This document shows, piece by piece, positions 34,626 through 44,523 of a stretch of 64,000 nt of DNA. Numbering within the stretch: the stretch's first letter is position 1; each line of letters begins with the position of its first letter. The notes under the pieces were generated by a model. That model searched no databases, was not told where the DNA came from, and saw only the letters and a program-made list of their open reading frames with translations. The DNA comes from JADJOM01 sp963817435 (GTDB taxonomy: Bacteria; Gemmatimonadota; Gemmatimonadetes; Gemmatimonadales; GWC2-71-9): contig CAWFNY010000003.1 of assembly GCA_963817435.1 (NCBI GenBank), positions 62,001 to 126,000 of the forward strand, written 5' to 3'. Made by a program: the position numbers and the translations under genes.

Positions 34626-34664
34626 GGGAAGAGGGAAGAGGAGCTGGTCCTCTTCCCTCTTCCC
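34626..34664. terminator. Bidirectional hairpin of AAGAGGG heptamers
   Basis: GGGAAGAGGGAAGAGG (34626-34641) and its exact complement (34649-34664) pair with a 7-base loop, then TTTACTT on the + strand. It separates the convergent aminotransferase and acyltransferase genes. Confidence 0.85.
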
Positions 34665-34670
34665 TTTACT

Positions 34671-35831
34671 TCACAGATACCTCAGCCAGCCTGCGGACGA
34701 AGTCCGCTTCACCTCCGCATACCAGCGGCACGCGACCGTCAGTATCGCCAGCGCAGCCGCGAACACCAGGTACAGCTCCCAGAGACTCCAGACGCTCCCG
34801 TCCGGCGCCGGCCCCACCATGGCAGGGTGATTCTCGAACATCCACGGCACCGCCGCGGGATGACGCAGCGCGTCGTAGCCGAGTGCCAGCAGGTGAATGA
34901 GCGGGATATGGAGCAGGTAGAAGAAGAGCGGCACCCGGCCCAGCGTCGTCAGCCATCCTGCGACTCGGCCATGCGCCTGTTCCAGTGCCGGCAGCAGCAC
35001 GATCACCGGGCCGAGCGTCATGCAGAGAAAGAGCAGTGAGGCCGGATACTTGGTCGTATTGAGGAACGAGAGCAGGGCGGGCATCCGCGAAGCGTCCCAT
35101 GGACGCGGATCACCGTAGAGATTGAATCCGCGGAGGACCAGGAAGAGCGTGATGGCCCCGCCGCCGATCGCGAGGCAATACCGGCGCGCCACGGGGGCTT
35201 CCAGTCGCAGGATCGCGCCGAACGCGTAACCGAGCGCCATGACGCCGACCCACGGGACGAGTACATACAGGACGAAGAGCACGGGTCCCTGCGGACCGAA
35301 CTTGATGGGCCCACCGAGATAGAGCATCTGCCAGAGCCACGCGAGCGGCCCGCCGGGTCCGCCTTCAGGGAGTGCAGCGACGCCGCCGGAAAGCAGATTG
35401 TGTGCGACGACGATCACCGCCCCCAAGAGTGCGATGGCCGGGCGCGGCAGCTGCACCAGAGCCGCGAGCACCACCATGGACCAGCCGAGCACCCAGATCA
35501 CCCCAGCGAGTCCGGTGCCGAATTGTAAGTTGAAGGTCCAGCCGAGGCGGATGACCGTCAGCTCCAGAAAGACGAGCCAGAGACCACGTGTGGCGAGGAA
35601 GCGCGACAGCGCGGGGCGGTCGCCGAGCTGCTCACCGTAGAGGTAGGCACTGGTGCCCGCGAGGAAGACGAAAGCGGGGGCGCAGAAGTGGGTGATCCAC
35701 CGGGTAAAGAAGATGCCCGGCGTGGGTCCGCCGGGCGGGAGGCCGGAATAGACGCGGACATGGTCGATCGCCATCAGCACCATGACGGCACCACGCACGA
35801 TGTCCACTGAGGCGACACGACGTGAGGGCAT
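34671..35831 (-). CDS. Polytopic membrane protein, heparan-N-acetyltransferase-like (DUF1624)
   Basis: 386 residues from ATG 35831; upstream in-frame codons belong to the antisense of the aldehyde dehydrogenase. Starts RRVASVDIVRGAVMVLMAIDHVRVY, the signature of the DUF1624/HGSNAT-like family with the catalytic-type Asp-His pair in the first helix. About ten membrane segments follow. Family members are thought to move acetyl groups across a membrane, mostly uncharacterised in bacteria. It follows the aldehyde dehydrogenase on the same strand, separated by a GC hairpin, so co-transcription is uncertain. Confidence 0.85.
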   Translation of the reverse strand: MPSRRVASVDIVRGAVMVLMAIDHVRVYSGLPPGGPTPGIFFTRWITHFCAPAFVFLAGTSAYLYGEQLGDRPALSRFLATRGLWLVFLELTVIRLGWTFNLQFGTGLAGVIWVLGWSMVVLAALVQLPRPAIALLGAVIVVAHNLLSGGVAALPEGGPGGPLAWLWQMLYLGGPIKFGPQGPVLFVLYVLVPWVGVMALGYAFGAILRLEAPVARRYCLAIGGGAITLFLVLRGFNLYGDPRPWDASRMPALLSFLNTTKYPASLLFLCMTLGPVIVLLPALEQAHGRVAGWLTTLGRVPLFFYLLHIPLIHLLALGYDALRHPAAVPWMFENHPAMVGPAPDGSVWSLWELYLVFAAALAILTVACRWYAEVKRTSSAGWLRYL

Positions 35832-35867
35832 CGGACGCTCCGGGCTGCTGAATGCGATTTGTAGTGT

Positions 35868-35891
35868 GGGGCGGGCGGGGACGCCCGCCCC
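35868..35891 (-). terminator. GC hairpin on the aldehyde dehydrogenase stop codon
   Basis: GGGGCGGGCG (35868-35877) pairs with CGCCCGCCCC (35882-35891) around GGGA. The right arm includes the last base of the stop codon. No U run follows, so full termination is doubtful. Confidence 0.55.
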
Positions 35892-37471
35892 TACCCCTCC
35901 ACGACCGTCCGGCTCTGCTCGCGCATGAACTGCTGCACATACCAGGGGCCGCAGCCGCCCTTGCCGCTCGACCCGCTCCCCTTCCACCCGGTGAACGGCT
36001 GCGCTCCTGGCCATGCGCCGGTCGTGGCACCGCTCTTCTTGTTCACGTAGCAGACGCCCGCCTCAACCTCGTCGAAGAAGCGGTCGATCTCCTCCTGCTT
36101 CTTCGAGAAGAGCCCGGCCGTCAGCCCGTACTCCGCCTTGTTGGACTCGGCGATCGCCTGCTCGAGGTTCTCCACCGATGCCACCGCGAGGAAGGGCGCA
36201 AACAGCTCTTCCATGAACAGGCTGCTCGACAGCGGCAGCTCGGCGATGGTCGGGGCGAGGAAGTGCCCCTTGTCGAACACTTCGCCGCGAAGCCGCTGGC
36301 CGCCGAGGACGACCGTCCCCTCACGCCCCGCCTGGGCCACCGCCTTCTCCCAGCGTTGCACCGCCTTCTCATTGATGACGGGACCATACCAGACATCGCG
36401 CTGGGTGACGTCACCCATGGTGATACCCTTGGTCTTCTCGATCAGCTTCGCCATGAAGGGCTTCGCGACGGCCTTGTGGACGTAGACCCGGCTGGTGGCG
36501 CTGCACTTCTGGTTCTGCAGCCCGAAGGTGGAGCGCATCACCCCTTCCGCCGCCGCGTCGAGGTCTGCGCTGTCCATCACGATCGTCGCGTTCTTGCCGC
36601 CCAGCTCCATCAGGCACGGCTTCACCCAGTGCTGGGAGAGGCCGTGATAGATCCGCATGCCGATGCCCTTCGACCCGGTGAAGACCACGCCGTCGGTCAG
36701 CGGGTGCTGCCAGAACGTGTCGCCGATTTCGCGCCCATGGCCCGACACGAAGTTGAACACGCCCGAGGGCACGCCCGCGTCGCGGTAGACCTCGTACAGC
36801 TTGAGGCCGGTCCAGGGCGTGTCCTCCGCCGGCTTGTAGACGACCGCGTTGCCGGTCATCAGCGCCGAAGACGACATGCCGGTCGACAGCGCCAGCGGGA
36901 AGTTGAACGGCGCGATGCAGACGAAGACGCCGTACGGCCGGAGGATTTCGGTGTTCCGCTCGATCGGCGTCATCTTCGCCATATCGCGGGTAAAGCCGTT
37001 GTGGTCCTCCACCTGCTGGCAGTAGTAGTCGATCAGGTCCGCCGACTCCTCGGTGTCGCCCATGGACTCGAACCGGTTCTTGCCCACCTCGTAACTCATG
37101 ATCGCAGAGAGCAGGAACTTCCGTTCCCGGATGAGTTGCGCCGCGCGGCGGAGGATGCGGATCCGCTCCTGCCAGGCCAGCGCCGCCCAGCCCTTCTGCG
37201 CGGCGTTAGCGGAACGGATGGCCTGGTCGACATGCTCCTTCGTCGCCGAGGCGAAGGTGCCGAGGACGAGGCTGGTGTCGATGGGCGACACGTCCACGAT
37301 CGGATCGTTGCCCACGACCTCGACCGCCTTGCCTCCGATGTACAGCGGGTAGCTCCTCCCCGCGGTGGCACGGACCTCCGCGAGCGCGGCGTCGAAGGAG
37401 CGGTGGAAGGCCTCCATGTCCACGTTGGTGGAGGTGTAGGTGATCTTCTGCTGCGGAGCGGTGGCGGTCAT
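35891..37471 (-). CDS. Aldehyde dehydrogenase, P5C/semialdehyde dehydrogenase type
   Basis: 526 residues from ATG 37471 (AAAGAGAG upstream; an ATG five codons earlier is possible). The family is that of 1-pyrroline-5-carboxylate dehydrogenase: general base Glu 289 in CLMELGGKNATIVMD, nucleophile Cys 323 in NQKCSATSRVYV, NAD loop FTGSKGIGMRI, and the C-terminal GWPGAQPFTGWKGSG-like block. It oxidises an amino-acid semialdehyde. Lacks a proline dehydrogenase domain or neighbour. In this block the likely substrate is 3-amino-6-oxohexanoate, which closes to a pyrroline ring much like P5C. Glutamate semialdehyde remains possible. Confidence 0.92.
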   Translation of the reverse strand: MTATAPQQKITYTSTNVDMEAFHRSFDAALAEVRATAGRSYPLYIGGKAVEVVGNDPIVDVSPIDTSLVLGTFASATKEHVDQAIRSANAAQKGWAALAWQERIRILRRAAQLIRERKFLLSAIMSYEVGKNRFESMGDTEESADLIDYYCQQVEDHNGFTRDMAKMTPIERNTEILRPYGVFVCIAPFNFPLALSTGMSSSALMTGNAVVYKPAEDTPWTGLKLYEVYRDAGVPSGVFNFVSGHGREIGDTFWQHPLTDGVVFTGSKGIGMRIYHGLSQHWVKPCLMELGGKNATIVMDSADLDAAAEGVMRSTFGLQNQKCSATSRVYVHKAVAKPFMAKLIEKTKGITMGDVTQRDVWYGPVINEKAVQRWEKAVAQAGREGTVVLGGQRLRGEVFDKGHFLAPTIAELPLSSSLFMEELFAPFLAVASVENLEQAIAESNKAEYGLTAGLFSKKQEEIDRFFDEVEAGVCYVNKKSGATTGAWPGAQPFTGWKGSGSSGKGGCGPWYVQQFMREQSRTVVEG

Positions 37472-37494
37472 GGGGCTCTCTTTCATCGTAAGCC

Positions 37495-37514
37495 GAGCGC
37501 ACTGCCGTGCGCGC
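37495..37514. repeat. Third copy of the GCGCACNGCYGTGCGCGC-type palindrome
   Basis: GAGCGCACTGCCGTGCGCGC lies just upstream of the aldehyde dehydrogenase ATG. The core is the same as at 33222 and 33261, with one changed base in the middle. Confidence 0.6.
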
Positions 37515-37552
37515 GTACGGGATCCGGCTGGGGCGCCCTTGCGGGGCGCGTG

Positions 37553-38908
37553 CTAAGCCAGCTGCAGCTTCGTAATGGTGTGCTCGAGCGCGGTCGTGAA
37601 GCGCCGCACCAGTTCGTCAATCTCGGATTCGGTGATCACAAATGGCGGCGCGAGGCAGGAGAGATCGCCGTTGGTGCCGTCGGCCTGGCCCATGTTGGCC
37701 CAGGTCATCAGCCCCGCCGCGAGGGCCTGCTCGCTGAAGGTTTCCGCGAACTTGAGCTTCCGCGGAAAGGGCGCGCGGCTGCCCTTGTCCTGCACGAACT
37801 CGATCCCGGCCAGCAGCCCGCGCCCGCGGATGTCTCCGACGAACGGCAGCGCGCGGAGCGGCTCGAGCTTCCGGTGAAACACCTCGCCCATCGTGCGGCA
37901 GCGCTCGACGAGCCCATGCCGCCTGATATACCGGACCGCCGCGAGTCCCGCGGCCGCGAGGACCGGGTGGTGACTGAAGGTCTGCGCATGCAGCAGCGCC
38001 CCAGAACCCTTCGCGATCGGGTCGAGCAGCCTGCGTGAGGCGACCACGGCGGAAAGCGGCGCGTACCCGCCCGTGATCCCCTTGCCGAAAGTCATGATGT
38101 CGGGAACGACGCCGTACTGTTCGATCGCCGACCAGGTGCCGGTGCGCCCCGCACCGACCAGCACCTCATCGGCGACGAGCAGCACCTGGTTCCGGTCGCA
38201 GATTTCCCGCACCCGCCTGAAATAATCCGGCCTCGGCACCGCGTGCCCCGTTGAACTGCCCCCGACCGGCTCCACGATGAACGCGGCCACATTCTCGGCG
38301 CCGAGCTGCTGGATCGCAGCCTCGAGACCGGAACCGTCACAGACGGGGCAGGCCGCCGTGGAGACGCCGCCGCATTCGCAGCGATAGCCGTAGGGCGCCG
38401 GGATCCGGTGGATGTCGACCAGCCACTCGCGGTAATAGGTCTTGTAGTGTTCCCGCGCCGAGGCGGAGAGCGCGAGCAGCGTATTGCCGTGATAGGCTGG
38501 GAAGAGCGCGATCACCTTGTGCTTCGATGGCTTGCCGGTCTCGACCCAGAACTGGCGCGCCAGTTTCAGCGCGGCCTCGACCGCTTCGGAGCCGCTGCCG
38601 AGGAAGTAGAATTTGTCGAGCGCGGGCGGGAGCAGCGGGGCCAGTTCGTCGGCGAGTGCCTCGACCGCCTCGTTGGTGAACGCGGTGCCGTTGATGTACG
38701 CGATCTTCGAGGCCTGGTCCGCCATCGCCTGGCCGATCTCGCAGATCCCGTGGCCCAGGTTCGCGACGAACGCCCCGCCCGACCCATCGAGATAGCGGTT
38801 GCCGTCGGCGTCGATCAGCCAGCATCCCTCGCCCCGGGTGATGAGCGGAAAGCGCCGGGTCAGCTTCCGGTAGAAGACGTGCGACTCGGGATACTGGTAG
38901 GCGGGCAT
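37553..38908 (-). CDS. Class III aminotransferase with Cys-rich insert
   Basis: 451 residues. PLP fold type I: YFLGSGSEAVEAALKLARQF, FPAYHGNTLLALSAS, FIVEPVGGSSTG, LVADEVLVGAGRTG and PLP lysine 276 in MTFGKGITGGYAPLSAV. Around residues 176-190 the sequence reads YRCECGGVSTAACPVC, a possible CxC...CxxC metal or disulfide knuckle that many relatives carry only in part. The group includes omega-amino-acid:pyruvate and beta-amino-acid aminotransferases. It is upstream of the semialdehyde dehydrogenase in the same operon and may act on the 3-amino group of 3-aminoadipate or on beta-lysine. Confidence 0.92.
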   Translation of the reverse strand: MPAYQYPESHVFYRKLTRRFPLITRGEGCWLIDADGNRYLDGSGGAFVANLGHGICEIGQAMADQASKIAYINGTAFTNEAVEALADELAPLLPPALDKFYFLGSGSEAVEAALKLARQFWVETGKPSKHKVIALFPAYHGNTLLALSASAREHYKTYYREWLVDIHRIPAPYGYRCECGGVSTAACPVCDGSGLEAAIQQLGAENVAAFIVEPVGGSSTGHAVPRPDYFRRVREICDRNQVLLVADEVLVGAGRTGTWSAIEQYGVVPDIMTFGKGITGGYAPLSAVVASRRLLDPIAKGSGALLHAQTFSHHPVLAAAGLAAVRYIRRHGLVERCRTMGEVFHRKLEPLRALPFVGDIRGRGLLAGIEFVQDKGSRAPFPRKLKFAETFSEQALAAGLMTWANMGQADGTNGDLSCLAPPFVITESEIDELVRRFTTALEHTITKLQLA

Positions 38909-39029
38909 AGGGGAGGAAATCTACCGAACAGGCGGGGGAACGGGTAAGGGAAGACTGTGGGCGCCCACGGCGTTCCCGCCAACCGCCCAGCGCGTCAGCC
39001 TGAGACCGATCCGGACCCACCGCTCGCCG

Positions 39030-39368
39030 CTACACCAGGCGCGCCCCATTCGGCACCTTCCGCTCCGGCATCGCCAGCACGATGGCGCCACTCTCGTCCG
39101 CAAAGCCCGTCACCAGCACCTCGGAACGGAAGGGCCCGATCTGCCTGGGCGGGAAGTTCACGACTGCCAGCACCTGTCGGCCGATCAGATCCGCCCTGGC
39201 GTAGTGGCTCGTGATCTGCGCGCTCGAGCGCCGAGTGCCGAACTCGCCGAAGTCCACCGTGAGCTTCCAGGCCGGCTTCCGCGCCTCGGGAAAATCGTCC
39301 ACCGCGACGATCGTCCCGACGCGCAGTTCCACCCGCTCGAAGTCCGCCCAGCTGATTGGCTCGCTCAC
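39030..39368 (-). CDS. csaA: CsaA-type tRNA-binding/chaperone protein
   Basis: 112 residues from GTG 39368, overlapping the previous gene's stop by four bases. Oligonucleotide-binding fold of the CsaA and MetRS C-terminal family: WADFERVELRVGTIVAVDDFPEARKPAWKL, SAQITSHYARADLIGRQVLAVVNFPPRQIGPFRSEVLVTG, and the end MPERKVPNGARLV. Length equals B. subtilis CsaA (about 110). It binds tRNA and has reported chaperone and export-related activity. Second gene of a two-gene operon. Confidence 0.93.
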   Translation of the reverse strand: MSEPISWADFERVELRVGTIVAVDDFPEARKPAWKLTVDFGEFGTRRSSAQITSHYARADLIGRQVLAVVNFPPRQIGPFRSEVLVTGFADESGAIVLAMPERKVPNGARLV

Positions 39369-39838
39369 AGGTCGGGGCACTCCTCGCGGCGGCGGGTATC
39401 CATGAGGGCCACGATCTTCCACTCGGCGCCGTCTCGCGCCATGAAGAACGCGTCCACGCCACAGTGGCTCTTCTTGCCACCGAGGTAGAAGGTGTAGTCC
39501 ATCCAGACAGAGGCGAAGGTGCCGTCCTGGTGCACGACCGGATGCGCCACTCGCTCATCCCACACCTCCGCGTGGGGAGTCCCGACCGCCTTGATGAAGC
39601 CCTCCGGGCCGTCATCGACTTCGACGGTCGGGGTGCCCTGACGGGTGAAGGCAGAGGCCAGGAAGAGCTTCGGATGGAAGGTGGAGCGAACCATCGCACT
39701 GTCGCCGGCGCGCATCCCGTCGAAGAGGCGGCGAGAGACGGCGAGGATGGCGTCGCGGTCGGGCGCATCCTGGGCGGCGAGGGGTGCGGCCGCGGCGAGG
39801 AGGCCGGCGACCACCAGGGTACGGCAAGCGAGGTTCAT
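39365..39838 (-). CDS. Secreted NTF2/SnoaL-like protein
   Basis: 157 residues with signal peptide MNLACRTLVVAGLLAAAAPLAAQ. The mature domain has the DUF4440-type NTF2 fold: RDAILAVSRRLFDGMRAGDSAMVRSTFHPKLFL, then FASVWMDYTFYLGGKKSHCGVDAFFMARDGAEWKIVALMDT. Such domains bind small molecules or act as enzyme scaffolds. Only four bases overlap csaA downstream. Function unknown. Confidence 0.82.
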   Translation of the reverse strand: MNLACRTLVVAGLLAAAAPLAAQDAPDRDAILAVSRRLFDGMRAGDSAMVRSTFHPKLFLASAFTRQGTPTVEVDDGPEGFIKAVGTPHAEVWDERVAHPVVHQDGTFASVWMDYTFYLGGKKSHCGVDAFFMARDGAEWKIVALMDTRRREECPDL

Positions 39839-39898
39839 GGGGCAACGCCTTGGTTGAGTGTGGCCGATGTACGGCCGGAGGCAGACCGGTGTTTCCGA

Positions 39899-40567
39899 TC
39901 AGGCGCGCAGGGCAGCGACGGTGGCCTCGAGCTCCGCGATATCCATCCCGGACCCGTCGGCGAGTCGGGGCCCGAGATGCACCTCCCGGACGCCGGTCGC
40001 CCCGACCAGCCGACGGACGTTGCCGGATCGAACGCCTCCGCCCGCGAGCAGCGTGATGCGGTCGCCCCAGCGGGACTGCAGCCGGGCCAGCGTCGCGCTC
40101 CCCTGCATCGCGGTCGCCGCACCGCCGGCGGTCAGCACCCGTGACACGCCCAGTTCGACCAGCAGCGCGATGGACGCATCGAGATCAGGCGTGGCATCGA
40201 AGGCCCGGTGAAAGGTGCAGTCCATCGTCCCGGCGGCGGCGACCAGCCGCTCGGTCCGGGCCCGGTGCACCCGCTGGCCCGCCGACAGCGCGCCGATGAC
40301 GACACCATCCGCCCCCGCGCGCCGCGCCTCGTGAATGTCCGCGAGCATCACTTCTTCTTCGGCCCCATCGTAGACGGACTCACCGCCGCGAGGCCGGATC
40401 AGGACGTGCAGCGGGATCTCGACCCGGGTACGCACCGCGCGAATGAGCCCGGCACTGGGTGTCACGCCGCCTTCCGACAGATCCGAGCACAGCTCGATTC
40501 GGTCGGCCCCCGCCCGCTCGGCGGCGACCGCGGAGGCGACCGTCTCCAGGCAAGCCTCGACGATCAT
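39899..40567 (-). CDS. cutC: CutC family protein
   Basis: 222 residues from ATG 40567; upstream in-frame codons to 40717 lack a start site. TIM barrel with the family blocks ACLETVASAVAAERAGADRIELCSDLSEGGVTPS, IPLHVLIRPRGGE, GADGVVIGAL, CTFHRAFD, VSRVLTAGGAATA and LAGGGVRSGNV. Known as copper homeostasis protein CutC, though the copper link is disputed and metal binding is not obvious from sequence. Single gene, divergent from the S9 peptidase. Confidence 0.93.
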   Translation of the reverse strand: MIVEACLETVASAVAAERAGADRIELCSDLSEGGVTPSAGLIRAVRTRVEIPLHVLIRPRGGESVYDGAEEEVMLADIHEARRAGADGVVIGALSAGQRVHRARTERLVAAAGTMDCTFHRAFDATPDLDASIALLVELGVSRVLTAGGAATAMQGSATLARLQSRWGDRITLLAGGGVRSGNVRRLVGATGVREVHLGPRLADGSGMDIAELEATVAALRA

Positions 40568-40801
40568 GACCGCCAGCCTGCCGCCGACGATGCCTCCACC
40601 CGACCCGGGATGGGAAGCGCTGCGGCGTTCGAAGATGACAGGGAGGCGGGCATCGGCTGGAATCTGCGGCGGAAGGGACGGCCGCACCAGCGAGGCCGCC
40701 CGTGCCGAGGGGGGCACGCTCGCAATGGACCGAAGGGCATGCGCCGGACTTGCGGCCCCGTGGGACCCTGGCGATCATCGGTCAACCTCTCGGGAGACAG
40801 C

Positions 40802-42880
<2,079 letters not shown>

Positions 42881-42908
42881 GCCACCGCACCCTCGGCCGG
42901 GACCGTTC

Positions 42909-44498
42909 ATGACCCAGAGCGCCGTACCGCTGCTCGGCAAGGTCGGGCTCCCCGCCCCCGTGGGCGAGCTCGCCCGCCGGCCATGGGACGCCATCATCGT
43001 CGGTGGCGGCCACAACGGCCTGACCTGCGCCTTCTACCTCGCGCGCGCAGGGAAGCGGGTCCTGGTGCTCGAGGCGCGCGAGCGCATCGGCGGCGCCTGC
43101 ACCCTCGAGGACACCTGGCCAGGCTACCGGGTGTCGCCCTGCGCATACGTGGTCGGTCTGCTGCATCCACGGGTGATCGAGGAGCTGGAACTGCCGCGCC
43201 GAGGCTATACCTGGACGCCGGCGATGGGCGGCTACTTCGTGCCGTTCGAGGATGGATCGAGCATCCAGCTCTGGGACGATGAGGCGAAGGCTGAGGCCGA
43301 ACTCCGCGCCTTCAGCCCGAAGGACGTCAAGGGCCGGCACGACATGCATGGCCTGATGAAGAAGATCTGTTATGCGCTCCGTCCGCTGGACGACAGCGAT
43401 ACCTGGCTCCATCGAGCGCCCAGCCGGGAGGAGATCGAGCGCCGGCTGGGCCACGACCCAGACGCGATCGGGCTGCTGTACGACTGGTCGATGGCCGAGC
43501 TGCTGGACCGGTACCTGGTCGACGAGCGGATGAAGCTGGCGTACATGGGGCAGGGCGTGGTGGGGAGCGCCGCGAGTCCCTTCGACCGCGGCACCGCGTC
43601 GCTCTACTACCATCACTTCTCCGGCCGGCTCGATGGTGGCGAGCCCGGCGGCTGGGGCTACGTGACGGGAGGGATGGGGATGGTCTCCTTCCTTATCCAC
43701 GACGCCGCGGTAGAAGCGGGCGCCGCCGTCGCGGCCGGGGTGCCCGTGGCGCGTATCATTCCGGGCGAAGGCGTCGAGCTCGCCGGGGGAGAGCGGATCC
43801 GGGCCCCGATCGTGATCTCCAACGCCGATCCGGTAGCCACCGCCAGGCTGCTCGGCGCGAGCGCCGATGCCGCCTGGAAGCGGCGGGTCGACCAAGTGCC
43901 GATGAAGAGCGCGACGGTCAAGTTCAATGCCGCGCTCGCCGAGCTGCCAGATTTCACGGCGCGCCCCGGCACCCGAATGCCGCATCACCTTGCAACGATC
44001 AACACACCCGTCAGCCGCGAGGAATGGAAGCAAGGTCACGCCGATGCGATGGCGGGCCGGCTGCCGCAGCGGGTCTGGACCGAGATCTACCTCCAGACCG
44101 CCTACGATCCGAGCGTGGCGCCGGAGGGGAAGCACCTGATGAGTGTCTTCTCGCAGTACGTCCCGCATACCTTCGCCACGGGCACCTGGGACGATCATCG
44201 GGAAGCGGCGGGGGATCTGGTGCTATCATCGATCGGGCGCTTCTGCTCCAACCTCCCCGCCGCGGTGCTGCAGCGTGAGGTGCTGGGTCCGCCTGACGTG
44301 GAGTCCCGGCTCGGGCTCACCGGCGGCCAGATCTTCCAGGGCGAATGCCTGCCCGAGTACATGTGGCAGAACCGGTTCGCGTACCGGACGCCCATGCCCG
44401 GAGTCTATCTTTGCGGGGCGAGCACCCACCCGGGCGGCAGCGTGATCGGCATCAACGGCCGCAATGCCGCCTACGAGGTCCTGGGACTGCTGGACTAG
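42909..44498 (+). CDS. Phytoene desaturase-like FAD oxidoreductase (PYROXD2-like)
   Basis: 529 residues. FAD-binding DAIIVGGGHNGLTCAFYLARAGKRVLVLEARERIGGACTLED near the start, and the C-terminal PGVYLCGASTHPGGSVIGINGRNAAYEVLG that closes the FAD site. The family is crtI-like, closest in style to PYROXD2-type oxidoreductases rather than carotenoid desaturases, since no other carotenoid gene is present. Cytoplasmic or membrane-peripheral. The reaction is unknown. Follows the S9 peptidase by 28 bases. Confidence 0.9.
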   Translation: MTQSAVPLLGKVGLPAPVGELARRPWDAIIVGGGHNGLTCAFYLARAGKRVLVLEARERIGGACTLEDTWPGYRVSPCAYVVGLLHPRVIEELELPRRGYTWTPAMGGYFVPFEDGSSIQLWDDEAKAEAELRAFSPKDVKGRHDMHGLMKKICYALRPLDDSDTWLHRAPSREEIERRLGHDPDAIGLLYDWSMAELLDRYLVDERMKLAYMGQGVVGSAASPFDRGTASLYYHHFSGRLDGGEPGGWGYVTGGMGMVSFLIHDAAVEAGAAVAAGVPVARIIPGEGVELAGGERIRAPIVISNADPVATARLLGASADAAWKRRVDQVPMKSATVKFNAALAELPDFTARPGTRMPHHLATINTPVSREEWKQGHADAMAGRLPQRVWTEIYLQTAYDPSVAPEGKHLMSVFSQYVPHTFATGTWDDHREAAGDLVLSSIGRFCSNLPAAVLQREVLGPPDVESRLGLTGGQIFQGECLPEYMWQNRFAYRTPMPGVYLCGASTHPGGSVIGINGRNAAYEVLGLLD

Positions 44499-44523
44499 AC
44501 TTCCGCCCAACCGGGAGCACGAG

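Noticed and set aside
35852..38038. 728-codon open frame on the + strand
   Set aside because: It is antisense to the aldehyde dehydrogenase and aminotransferase; high GC keeps it open and its translation is low-complexity with no motif.
39899..40717. Longer cutC start at 40717
   Set aside because: The extra 50 residues are low-complexity, without a ribosome site, and would cover the promoter region of the divergent peptidase.
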